Source: Metallosphaera tengchongensis
Lineage (GTDB): Archaea; Thermoproteota; Thermoprotei_A; Sulfolobales; Sulfolobaceae
Length of the DNA stretch: 64,000 nucleotides
Reading direction: 5' to 3'
Assembly (NCBI RefSeq): GCF_013343295.1
Contig: NZ_CP049074.1
Coordinates: forward strand, 1-64,000
Shown here: positions 9,093 to 17,284 of the stretch, in pieces
Numbering within the stretch: position 1 is the stretch's first letter
Layout: every line of letters begins with the position of its first letter
Position numbers and translations under genes: made by a program
Notes under the pieces: model-generated
Databases searched by the model: none
Told to the model about the DNA's origin: nothing
What the model saw: only the letters and a program-made list of their open reading frames with translations

Positions 9093-11216
9093 TCAGAGTT
9101 CCACCCTCCTGTAAACTGTGGCTGTCCTCCCCTCAACCTCCACTTCCCTTCCTCCCTCCACATACCTTTCCTTCACGTCCGGGGAGGAGGTCACCACGAC
9201 CTCCCATCTCCCTTGGGGGAACTTGAACTTAACGTTGCTAGGATTAGCGTTAAGCAGAACGAGAAAGGTATCGTCCGCAACCCTTTCCCCTCTATCGTTG
9301 ATCTCGTCCATTGCGCTCCCCTCCAGAATTAGGGCAACTGTCTGAGTGGGAGAATTCCACTGGTTCTCATCAACCTCCCTTCCCTGGAGGTCTAGGAAGC
9401 TTACGTCCTTCAAGGGGAGACCGTGTAGCTTCCTCCCGAGGAAGTACCTAGCCCTCCTAAAGACTGGATGAGCTTTATAGAAAGAGATGAGCTTGCTTGA
9501 AAACTCTAGGAACTTTAGCTTCCTGTCGTCGAGGTTCCAGCTATACCAACTGATCTCATTGTCCTGACAGAAAGCGTTGTTGTTCCCCCTCTGGGTTCTA
9601 CTCAGCTCGTCGCCCCCGAGGATCATTGGGACACCTTGGCTGACCATGAGCGTTATCAGCAAATTCTTCTTCTGCCTCTCCCTACAGGACAGGACGTTAG
9701 GGTCGTTCGTCTCACCCTCCGCCCCGCAGTTCCAGCTGTAGTTCTCGTTCATACCGTCCTCGTTGTTGAGTCCGTTAGCTTCGTTATGTTTAACGTTGTA
9801 GCTTACCAGGTCTTCTAGGGTGAAACCGTCGTGAGAAGTGATGTAGTTAACGGAGGCGAAGGGCGTCTTGTTGTTCCCCAGGTATATGTCAGGGGAGCCC
9901 ATTATTCTGTTAGCTATCTCAGAGTAAGGTAGAGCCTCGCCCCTCCAGAACCTCCTGACGGCATCCCTGTACCTCCCGTTCCACTCTCCCCACATGTGTG
10001 GGAAGTTCCCCACTTGATATCCTCCAGGTCCCACATCCCAGGGCTCAGCAATTAGCTTCACTTGGGAAAGTATCGGGTCCTGCTGTATTGCAATAAAGAA
10101 GGTGCTGAGCATGTTCACGTTGTACAGCTCCCTCGCCAGAGCTGCAGCTAGGTCGAACCTAAAGCCGTCAACGTGCATCTCAGTCACCCAATACCTTAGG
10201 CTGTCCAGGACCATCTGCATCACCCTAGGGTGACTCATGTTTAGGGTATTGCCTGTTCCGGTGAAGTCAAGGTAAAACCTCCTGTTGTCAGGCTGGAGGG
10301 TGTAGTAGGATAGGTTATCTATACCCTTGAAACTAAGGGTAGGTCCTAGATGATTCCCCTCAGCTGTGTGGTTATATACAACGTCGATGATGACCTCCAG
10401 CCCGGCGTTGTGGAGTTCGTTTACCATCCTTTTGAACTCCTGAACTTGCTCCCCCATACAACCTGAGCTCGAGTACCTACACTCCGGGGAGAAGAAGTTG
10501 ATGGGATCATAGCCCCAATAATTTACCAGACCCTTCTCAACGAGGAACCTCTGGTCAATGAAGTGATAAACTGGCATCAGTTCCACGCTGGTGACATTTA
10601 AGTCCTTTAGGTAGTCTATCATCTGCTGTGAAGCTAAGCCCTGGTAAGTCCCCCTCACGTTCTCCGGAAGGTCAGGTCTAGTCTTGGTTATCCCCTTTAC
10701 GTGGGTCTCATATATGACCATGTCCTTGAAGGGGATCTTGACCCTGGTGTCGTCCCACTCAAAGTACGGGTCTACAATCACGCTCTTGGGCATGAACTCG
10801 TCTGATTCCCTCTCATCAAATGAGAGGTCCTGACCCTGGTCACCTATCCTGTAGCCGAAGAGGGAATCGTCCCACTTAACGTTTCCGTTTATGGCCTTAG
10901 CGTAAGGATCTAGTAAGAGCTTATGTGGGTTGAACCTCAGTCCGACCTCGGGCTTGTAGGGGCCGTGGACCTTGTAACCATAGAGCTGACCAGGCCTGAG
11001 ACCGGGGACGAAGGTGTGCCAGAGGTCTCCAGTCCTGTTCTTAAGTTCAATGGTTTCCTTAGGGTACCTCTGATTTATTGCCGAGTAAAGGTTGAGCTCT
11101 ATCTTCTCAGCGTTCTCTGAAAATATGGAGAAGTTAACCCCATCTTCAGTCCAAGTGGGCCCTAGAGGGTAGGGATCCCCAGGCCTTAATGGTCTATCGC
11201 GTTGTCTGAAGAACAT
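9093..11216 (-). CDS. treX: Glycogen debranching enzyme / isoamylase TreX
   Basis: About 707 residues from the ATG at 11216 (MFFRQRDRPLRPGDPYPLGP), which matches the start of known TreX proteins. An open frame extends to 11363, but the extra 49 residues are atypical and overlap the promoter. TreX hydrolyses alpha-1,6 branches in glycogen to supply linear maltodextrin for TreY and TreZ. Visible are the N-terminal CBM48-like domain (residues about 20-120), the GH13 motifs DVVYNHTAEGN, VDGFRFDLAAAL (nucleophile Asp), AEPWDVGPGGYQ (acid Glu) and YITSHDGFTLEDL (Asp), and a C-terminal beta domain. It lies 2 bases upstream of treY in the same transcript. Confidence 0.95.
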   Translation of the reverse strand: MFFRQRDRPLRPGDPYPLGPTWTEDGVNFSIFSENAEKIELNLYSAINQRYPKETIELKNRTGDLWHTFVPGLRPGQLYGYKVHGPYKPEVGLRFNPHKLLLDPYAKAINGNVKWDDSLFGYRIGDQGQDLSFDERESDEFMPKSVIVDPYFEWDDTRVKIPFKDMVIYETHVKGITKTRPDLPENVRGTYQGLASQQMIDYLKDLNVTSVELMPVYHFIDQRFLVEKGLVNYWGYDPINFFSPECRYSSSGCMGEQVQEFKRMVNELHNAGLEVIIDVVYNHTAEGNHLGPTLSFKGIDNLSYYTLQPDNRRFYLDFTGTGNTLNMSHPRVMQMVLDSLRYWVTEMHVDGFRFDLAAALARELYNVNMLSTFFIAIQQDPILSQVKLIAEPWDVGPGGYQVGNFPHMWGEWNGRYRDAVRRFWRGEALPYSEIANRIMGSPDIYLGNNKTPFASVNYITSHDGFTLEDLVSYNVKHNEANGLNNEDGMNENYSWNCGAEGETNDPNVLSCRERQKKNLLITLMVSQGVPMILGGDELSRTQRGNNNAFCQDNEISWYSWNLDDRKLKFLEFSSKLISFYKAHPVFRRARYFLGRKLHGLPLKDVSFLDLQGREVDENQWNSPTQTVALILEGSAMDEINDRGERVADDTFLVLLNANPSNVKFKFPQGRWEVVVTSSPDVKERYVEGGREVEVEGRTATVYRRVEL

Positions 11217-11220
11217 GGAT

Positions 11221-11266
11221 AGAGTATATGAAAAGCAGGCTGAAAAGAGTATATGAAAACCAGGCT
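11221..11266 (-). promoter_or_regulatory. 25-bp-spaced direct repeat at the treX promoter
   Basis: Two 21-base copies (11221-11241 and 11246-11266) of AGAGTATATGAAAAgCAGGCT differ at one base and sit just upstream of the treX ATG. On the minus strand each contains TTTTCATATACTC. The distal copy lies 30-50 bases before the start, the right place for a TATA box of a leaderless message; the proximal copy could be an operator or a slippage product. This is sequence observation plus inference. Confidence 0.4.
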
Positions 11267-11608
11267 CACTTCCTCCCCGCAATGGTAGGGTTCCCCTCAT
11301 GGATTCAGGTCTACATCTCTCATGTGGGGGCAATAGAGAGGGAGAACCTTCACGGAGGTTCATGATTTCAATGAGGTCACGGTCGTTCTCATAACCGCAT
11401 AGATCGGGAGTATCTACGAGCTAACTCTTTCATTTCTTTACCGCACTTAGGACAACTTTTTTGGTCTGGCCTCTCCTGACAAGAGGCAAGACGCCTACCT
11501 CATAACTTTAAGTTATGTTGAGTAGACAGTCGGTTTAAGATCTCATTAACTGTAGCCCTGACGTCTCCTCCCTTTAACCCTACATAACAGAGGAGTAGAG
11601 AAGGGCGT
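11267..11608. other. Intergenic region between treX and treZ
   Basis: About 340 bases separate treZ from treX, genes often adjacent in Sulfolobales. On the minus strand a short stretch reads CQERPDQKSCPKCGKEMKEL (about 11425-11487), a zinc-ribbon-like peptide with no start codon, probably a gene relic. A near-palindrome CATAACTTTAAGTTATG lies at about 11499-11515. Neither is assigned a function. Confidence 0.3.
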
Positions 11609-13318
11609 TTAAACGCTTTCAATCCCAGCCTTAAGGGCGAGGCTTTCCTCAATTTTGTAGACCCCTACTCCCCTTTTCAATTTCACGGTACCTGGCTCTA
11701 TAATCTCAGGGAATTTCACTGAGGATAGCAAAAGCTTTCCGGTGTAAGTTACATCGACAGAGTTCTCCGAGAACGTGAAGATCGACAGGACATTTCCCGT
11801 TTTAATCTGTAGCCAGCCATCACCCTTCCTTACTTCAGGACTCCCCTTTGGTCTGTAGATCTTCCTTATCCTAATGAGCTCTCGATAGAAGGATAGAATT
11901 TCCTGGTCAAAGCTCCAGCTGAGCTTAGATCGGAGGAAGGTATCCCTCGACTGGGGATCGGTGACCTGGGAGTTGTCCCTTCTCCTGCCTTCCCTTACTC
12001 CCTGCGCTATCTTCTGGTCGGAGAAGTCTGAGAAGTAGTAGAAGGGGTTCCTCTCGCCATATTCCTCCCCCATAAATATCATGGGGACGAATGGGGACAG
12101 TAGGTAAATGGCAGCAGCCACCTTGTACTTGTCCAGATCCACCAAGGTGGAGAGCCTCTCTCCTCCTCCCCTGTTTCCCACCTGGTCGTGGTTCTGAACG
12201 TAGACCACGAACCTGTTCCTATCTACCTGGGGCGGAATAGGTCTCCCGTGAGTTTTTCCCCTAAACTTTGAATATCTACCATCGTAGACGAAGACGTCCC
12301 TCAAGGCCTTTACCAGGTCCTCTAAACTCCCGAAGTCTGAGAAGTAGCCCTCCCTCTCCCCCGTGAGATAGGCGTGAACGGAGTGGTGGAAATCGTCTAC
12401 CCACTGTGCGTCCAAGTTGTAACCGCAGATGTCCTTAGGGCTCACGATCCTAGGGTCGTTAAGATCGCTTTCTGCTATGACCACCTTACCGCGGCTGTGG
12501 ACCAAGTCAGCTATGTCCTCCAAGATATGCTTAGGGGAGTTATCCACTATGGCGTGGACAGCATCGAGCCTGAATCCGTCGATGTGGAACTCCCCCATCC
12601 AGTACTCCAAGTTCTCGAGGACTAACGCCCTGACCTGGTCGCTGCCCATGTCGTCGAAGTTAAATGTCAGCCCCCAAGGGGTCTTATACTTGTCAGTTAA
12701 GTAAGGACCTAGGAGAGGCATGTAGTTACCCTCTGGACCCACGTGGTTGTAAACGACGTCTAGGACTACGGATATGCCCGCGCTATGTGCTTGGTTAACC
12801 AACTCCTTGAGATCCTGTGGTCTACCGTAAGAGTTCTGGACTGCAAAGGGGTAGACTCCATCGTACCCCCAACCCCAACTTCCCGGGAATTGAGCAACTG
12901 GCATAAGCTCTATGGCTGTAACCCCTAGGTCCTTAAGGTAACTGAGCTTATTGATAACTCCCTTGAAAGTCCCCTCCTCAGAGAATGTCCCGACGTGCAG
13001 CTCGTAGATCACCAGTTCGTCCTTGTTGACCCCTCTCCAGCCTTGATCTGTCCACGGGAAGTCCGGAGAGACAACCTGTGAGTATCCGTGGACGCCTTGG
13101 GGCTGGTACCTGGACGCTGGATCAGGGACTTTTCCCTCCTTGATCAAAAACTTGTAAAGTGAGTTAGGCTCAGTCGCAACCTCAACTGAGAAAAATCCCA
13201 TGTCGTCCTTTACCATATCGTAAATACCATTTCCTAATATTTCCACAGAGGCCCTCTCCTGATAGGGCGCCCAGAGGGAGAACTTGACTTTACCCGACGA
13301 AACTGTAGGACCGAACAT
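11609..13318 (-). CDS. treZ: Maltooligosyltrehalose trehalohydrolase
   Basis: 569 residues, the normal size. The enzyme cleaves the alpha-1,4 bond next to the terminal trehalosyl unit made by TreY and releases free trehalose. An N-terminal beta domain (FGPTVSSGKVKFSLWAPYQ) is followed by GH13 motifs DVVYNHVGPEGNY, FHIDGFRLDAVHAI (nucleophile Asp), VIAESDLNDPRI (acid Glu) and VYVQNHDQVGNRG (transition-state Asp). It lies upstream of treX-treY on the same strand, so all three enzymes of the glycogen-to-trehalose route are present. Trehalose is a compatible solute in these archaea. Confidence 0.95.
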   Translation of the reverse strand: MFGPTVSSGKVKFSLWAPYQERASVEILGNGIYDMVKDDMGFFSVEVATEPNSLYKFLIKEGKVPDPASRYQPQGVHGYSQVVSPDFPWTDQGWRGVNKDELVIYELHVGTFSEEGTFKGVINKLSYLKDLGVTAIELMPVAQFPGSWGWGYDGVYPFAVQNSYGRPQDLKELVNQAHSAGISVVLDVVYNHVGPEGNYMPLLGPYLTDKYKTPWGLTFNFDDMGSDQVRALVLENLEYWMGEFHIDGFRLDAVHAIVDNSPKHILEDIADLVHSRGKVVIAESDLNDPRIVSPKDICGYNLDAQWVDDFHHSVHAYLTGEREGYFSDFGSLEDLVKALRDVFVYDGRYSKFRGKTHGRPIPPQVDRNRFVVYVQNHDQVGNRGGGERLSTLVDLDKYKVAAAIYLLSPFVPMIFMGEEYGERNPFYYFSDFSDQKIAQGVREGRRRDNSQVTDPQSRDTFLRSKLSWSFDQEILSFYRELIRIRKIYRPKGSPEVRKGDGWLQIKTGNVLSIFTFSENSVDVTYTGKLLLSSVKFPEIIEPGTVKLKRGVGVYKIEESLALKAGIESV

Positions 13319-13363
13319 ACTTTAAGAAACGAGATTATCATTTATAATAGAACAGCAAACTCC

Positions 13364-13420
13364 TGTCTGGAGGTACCTGATCCTTATCCTTTCATTTCAC
13401 CGTGTGTGGACCTCCAGACA
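13364..13420. promoter_or_regulatory. 11-bp inverted repeat in the treZ / ECF divergent promoter region
   Basis: TGTCTGGAGGT at 13364-13374 is the exact reverse complement of ACCTCCAGACA at 13410-13420, with 35 bases between. It lies between the divergent treZ and ECF genes, about 46 bases upstream of treZ and 128 bases upstream of the ECF start. It could be a two-site operator or a hairpin. Only the symmetry is seen; the role is inferred. Confidence 0.4.
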
Positions 13421-13547
13421 TTTAGGAGCTTAACGTTCTCTCAACCCTTAGTCCCTATACCCTCACCTCAGTCTTTCCAAATATTCTATATAGTACTATA
13501 TTTTCTCTGTAGTCCAAATTTTTAAATTCTAACAAATAAGTAAATTC

Positions 13548-14288
13548 ATGAGTTTCAATGGTATAAATGGCGATCTGAATGTACCGGGAGAGGTGCCCTG
13601 GGAGTTCGTGGTAGGATACTTCACCGTAGCTATTCTGCTAGCCCTCACCCTTGGGCATAGGTATGGAGGTCTCAGGAGGTTCACCACCCTAGACCTGGTT
13701 TACATCGCGGTTGGCGGCGCTTTGGGAGTAGTGTGGGAGTTCTATATAGGCTCGTTCTTGAGTAGATTATTACCTAGTTCCCCTTTCATAGACATAGGTT
13801 TTTGGGGTAGAATTATAATAATACTTATATTCATAAGTTTAGTTAGAAAGGTAGGGGCAGGAATGCTCTCCCTCTTGATTTTCAACGTCTTGAGCGACCT
13901 ATTCCACTATGGCTTCGGTGGGGAGCCTATCTTCACAATATACGAAATGTTCACTTATGGACTCTTCATAGACCTCACGATCGCATTCACTAAGGGTAAG
14001 ATTTTCGGAATAGGTACGACTCTAAGTGACGATTCTCAGGAAGTGGTGAGGAAGTTACAGAGGAGGCAGAACCTAATGGCTGCAGTTCAAGGTACAATTC
14101 TGGGCGTCCTATTCGCTATGCCAGACCCCTTATTCTACCTAGCCTTCTTTAGGCCCTTCCTCTACGGTTCTGTAGTCAACTGGCAGACAGTGCAGTTTGA
14201 CCTGTTGGCAGCAATCCCAGGCAACGTAGTGTTTGTGACTATCGGTGCCCTCCTAGCGATAAGGGTAGCGAGGGCTGTGGGTCAATGA
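13548..14288 (+). CDS. ECF transporter substrate-binding membrane (S) component
   Basis: 246 residues with about six membrane segments. A short soluble N-terminus precedes FTTLDLVYIAVGGALGVVWEFYIG, a pattern seen in S components of energy-coupling factor transporters. The stop overlaps the start of the double-ATPase gene by 4 bases (ATGA), and the EcfT-like gene follows, so the whole importer is one operon. S components bind vitamins, their precursors or Ni/Co; which one here is not evident, although the fold resembles YkoE/thiamine-type components loosely. AT-rich promoter sequence precedes the ATG at about 13505-13535. Confidence 0.75.
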   Translation: MSFNGINGDLNVPGEVPWEFVVGYFTVAILLALTLGHRYGGLRRFTTLDLVYIAVGGALGVVWEFYIGSFLSRLLPSSPFIDIGFWGRIIIILIFISLVRKVGAGMLSLLIFNVLSDLFHYGFGGEPIFTIYEMFTYGLFIDLTIAFTKGKIFGIGTTLSDDSQEVVRKLQRRQNLMAAVQGTILGVLFAMPDPLFYLAFFRPFLYGSVVNWQTVQFDLLAAIPGNVVFVTIGALLAIRVARAVGQ

Positions 14289-15853
14289 AGTTTGTGGAGA
14301 TGGAGAACCTTTCCGTAACCTATCCGGGAAGAGGGAAGCCGAGCCTAAGAGTGGACAGGTTGGAGATCGAAGAGGGTGAGTCTGTACTGGTCGTGGGCAA
14401 GTCTGGATCTGGTAAGTCCACGTTAGTGAACGCTATAAACGGGGTCATCCCAAACCTGATTAGGGCGGAGGTGTCAGGGGAGGTGCTCGTATATGGACTG
14501 GACGTAGATAGGACACCTCTGCGGGAGATAAGCTCCGTAGTAGGTACACTGTTACAGGACCCGGAGTCTCAGGTATTCAACTTCAGGGTCGTAGACGAGG
14601 TGGCCTTCGGGCCTGAAAACCTCATGCTACCTAGGGATGAGATATCTAGGAGAGTACAAGACGCCATGAGGTTCACTGGGATATCCCACTTGGCTGAGAT
14701 GGACGTAAGAAGCCTATCTGGAGGGGAGTTGCAGAGAACCGCACTAGCCTCGATCTTATCCCTTAACCCTAAGGCGCTCATATTGGACGAGCCGACTTCA
14801 AATATAGACCCACTTGGCACAAGGCAGATCTTCACTCTCCTTAAGGCCTTTAGGGAAGAGAGGAGGAGCATGATTATCGTAGAGCACAAGGTAGAGAGGG
14901 TCCTTCCCTACGTGGATAGGGTCATCGTAGTGGATCAGGGCAGACTGGAGCTGGACTTGCACAGGGATGAGATCGTTGAGTTCTCTGAGGAGTTGCTGAA
15001 GAGGGGGGTTGACGTACCTGACCACTTCCTATACCTCAGGAGAGCTGGGGCTAAGAATATTGACCGTGAATTGTTGAAGGGTTACAGACCGCCCTCCACG
15101 ACTAGGAGAAGGGGGGACGAGGAAGTCCTGTACTCTAAGGTAAGGGTTGAAACACGGGAGGGGAGGACCCTTGTTGACGCTGAGCTCAGTCTGAGGAGAG
15201 GTGAAATCGTTGCACTTATGGGAATGAACGGTGCAGGGAAGAGCAGCCTTCTGAAGGCCATAGTCGGGGTTCTAGATAGGAAGCTGAGAGTTGAGGCAAG
15301 GGTTTTAGTAAACGGGAAGGACATAAGCAATTACCACATCGTGGACAGAGGAAGGTACGTGACCTACCTACCGCAGAACTTCGACCTAATGTTCGTGAAG
15401 GGGAAGGTGAGGGACGAAATTGCCTTCACCATGAAGAACCACAAGACCTTCTCTGAGGAGTCGTTGGGAAAGCTCCTGAAGCTTTTCCACCTGGAGGGGA
15501 TCAAGGAAGAGGACCCCATGACCCTATCCATGGGACAGAGGAGGAGGGTAGCAATGGCCTCCGTGCTTGCCTCAGGGGCTAAGATAGTATTAATGGATGA
15601 ACCGACCAGCGGTCAAGATTGGTACCACAAGTCCGCCCTTGGGGAGGAACTTCATAGTTTAAGGGAGTTGGGTTACTCCTTCCTCGTTGTCACTCACGAC
15701 TCCAGGTTCGTGGATAGGTTCTGCGACTATATCCAAGTGATGAGGGAAGGGAAGATTGTTAAGGGAGGTACCCCAGAAGAGATCTTTCTCTCCAAGGAGG
15801 AGCTGGGTATATACCCTCCCTCGGAGTATGAGGTGATGGAGGACGCTGATTGA
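14285..15853 (+). CDS. ECF transporter ATPase, two fused ABC domains
   Basis: 522 residues, two complete nucleotide-binding domains in one chain. Domain 1 (about 1-240) has GKSGSGKST, signature LSGGELQRT and LILDEPTSNID. Domain 2 (about 280-505) has GMNGAGKSS, LSMGQRRRV and LMDEPTSGQD. In other ECF importers these are separate EcfA1 and EcfA2 proteins, so the fusion fixes them as a pair. It drives import with the upstream S component and downstream EcfT homologue. ATP hydrolysis takes place on the cytoplasmic face. The signatures are intact, so it is probably active. Confidence 0.9.
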   Translation: MKFVEMENLSVTYPGRGKPSLRVDRLEIEEGESVLVVGKSGSGKSTLVNAINGVIPNLIRAEVSGEVLVYGLDVDRTPLREISSVVGTLLQDPESQVFNFRVVDEVAFGPENLMLPRDEISRRVQDAMRFTGISHLAEMDVRSLSGGELQRTALASILSLNPKALILDEPTSNIDPLGTRQIFTLLKAFREERRSMIIVEHKVERVLPYVDRVIVVDQGRLELDLHRDEIVEFSEELLKRGVDVPDHFLYLRRAGAKNIDRELLKGYRPPSTTRRRGDEEVLYSKVRVETREGRTLVDAELSLRRGEIVALMGMNGAGKSSLLKAIVGVLDRKLRVEARVLVNGKDISNYHIVDRGRYVTYLPQNFDLMFVKGKVRDEIAFTMKNHKTFSEESLGKLLKLFHLEGIKEEDPMTLSMGQRRRVAMASVLASGAKIVLMDEPTSGQDWYHKSALGEELHSLRELGYSFLVVTHDSRFVDRFCDYIQVMREGKIVKGGTPEEIFLSKEELGIYPPSEYEVMEDAD

Positions 15854-15884
15854 AAGCGTAATTGTAGAGCTAGTTAGTTGGGGT

Positions 15885-16808
15885 TTGTTCATATACGGCT
15901 CCCTGGTCCCAGCACTAGTTGTCCTATTGTTGATAGGAATTACAGGCTTTGTGGAAATAACGAGATACGAGCGGGGGACCTCGTTATATTATAGGCTGAA
16001 TCCCTTGACTAAGGTCTTGTTTGGGTTAACCATTACCGTGGTCGCGTCCACTACAGCGTGGTGGATAAGCGCCTTCATGGTGACAGGTTTGTTGCTGTCA
16101 TACCTATCCTTACATGACGGTCTGAGGAAGTTCAAATATGCGTCATACACAATGTTCTCTACTCTGGTAGGGGTAACGTGGTCCACGGCTCCTTTCACTC
16201 CATACTCTACGTTGGAGTTGGCGGGGTTTCATCAAAGCACAGTGTTGTGGACATGGCCTCCTTACTTTCAGTTCTTTGGATACGAACCTTACCTGACTTT
16301 ACAGCAAGTGATTTACGGAGTGCAAGTCTCCTTCAGGGTAGCATCTGTGATAATAGCTTCCTTCATTACGATCCTGACTACGACTCCCTCAGATCTCTTT
16401 AGGATGCTTAGCAAGCTGAAGGTACCCTTGGCTATTTCCTTTGCCCTGACTGTTGCCTTCACCTCTGTGCCTAAGATCTTCGACCTTCTGGACACGTCGG
16501 TGAAGATGCAGTTCTTGAGGGGGTTCGGTTACGGAAAACCAGGATTCGTTAGACCTTTCTACATGTTAGCTGCTCTATTCTTAGCAATTACCCCTACCGT
16601 AATTTACTTGGCAAGGGCAGCAAAGAACCTCGCTATTTCAGTTGACACTAGAGCGTTCATGGCTAAGGAGGGTAGAACCAGTCTCGTAGAGTTGGGTTTC
16701 AGTAGCCACGACTACATGATGTTTGGACTCATGATAGGGCTTGTTCTCCTTGCAGTCCTTGCAAACTTGTTTGGGTTTGGTAGGACAATTCCCTACACGG
16801 GCTTGTGA
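15885..16808 (+). CDS. ECF transporter transmembrane (T) component
   Basis: About 307 residues from a TTG at 15885. The frame stays open upstream across the end of the ATPase gene, so the true start could lie nearer 15849 at a non-ATG codon. The EcfT/CbiQ family is shown by RYERGTSLYYRLNPLTKVLFGL (an early coupling segment), several membrane helices and the RAFMAKEGRTSL region near the C-terminus, which fits the coupling-helix arginine motif. It connects the ATPases to the S component. Third gene of the operon. Confidence 0.8.
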   Translation: MFIYGSLVPALVVLLLIGITGFVEITRYERGTSLYYRLNPLTKVLFGLTITVVASTTAWWISAFMVTGLLLSYLSLHDGLRKFKYASYTMFSTLVGVTWSTAPFTPYSTLELAGFHQSTVLWTWPPYFQFFGYEPYLTLQQVIYGVQVSFRVASVIIASFITILTTTPSDLFRMLSKLKVPLAISFALTVAFTSVPKIFDLLDTSVKMQFLRGFGYGKPGFVRPFYMLAALFLAITPTVIYLARAAKNLAISVDTRAFMAKEGRTSLVELGFSSHDYMMFGLMIGLVLLAVLANLFGFGRTIPYTGL

Positions 16809-16969
16809 ACTTTATTCCAAGTCAGGTCTGGTTTTGGATTGTCTAGGGTAAGCGTGCAATCAGACTAGGGTATTTCACATCTCCTGTGAACAGGGACACG
16901 AAACTTTTGGGACTGTCAACTTCGTGGGATACCTCGGGGCTGTAATCAGTTGAGTTAAGCCCGTTTTCA

Positions 16970-17284
16970 CTACGCTACCCTCTCGAACTCCGGTCTCCCT
17001 TTGCCAGGGATGGCTTTTACCTTGTCACCTATTTTCACTTCTCCCCTGAAGTTAGTGTAGAGCCTAAATCCCTCCTTCATCTCCACTATACCATAAAATA
17101 CTCCGTTGAACTCAGTGATGGAATATACAGTGCCCTCCCCTGAACTCAGCTCAACGTTTAGCTTCCTCCCGTGGCACTTCGGACACCTATCCCTCACGTA
17201 GAAGAACCTGTGTCCGCAACCCTCGCATAGAATATATGGAACTCTACCTCGCTTGAACTCCTCCATGAAGTCCACTTCACTCAC
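16970..17284 (-). CDS. DUF35 OB-fold protein with zinc ribbon
   Basis: 104 residues. The N-terminal rubredoxin-like zinc ribbon has four cysteines (ILCEGCGHRF and RCPKCHGRKL), followed by an OB-fold that ends EFERVA. DUF35 proteins bind acyl-CoA and partner thiolase-fold enzymes; examples are the archaeal thiolase/HMG-CoA synthase complex and the Ltp2-ChsH2 aldolase. It overlaps the upstream thiolase-fold gene by 8 bases, which supports a two-subunit complex. Last gene of a three-gene operon. Confidence 0.9.
   Translation of the reverse strand: MSEVDFMEEFKRGRVPYILCEGCGHRFFYVRDRCPKCHGRKLNVELSSGEGTVYSITEFNGVFYGIVEMKEGFRLYTNFRGEVKIGDKVKAIPGKGRPEFERVA

Noticed and set aside
11268-11300. CTTCCTCCCCGCAATGGTAGG as a hairpin copy upstream of treX
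   Set aside because: Matches the start of the repeat only; no 3' arm, so chance similarity cannot be excluded.
11217-11363. N-terminal extension of TreX
   Set aside because: The extra 49 residues are unlike TreX proteins and cover the repeated promoter region; the ATG at 11216 matches the family start.
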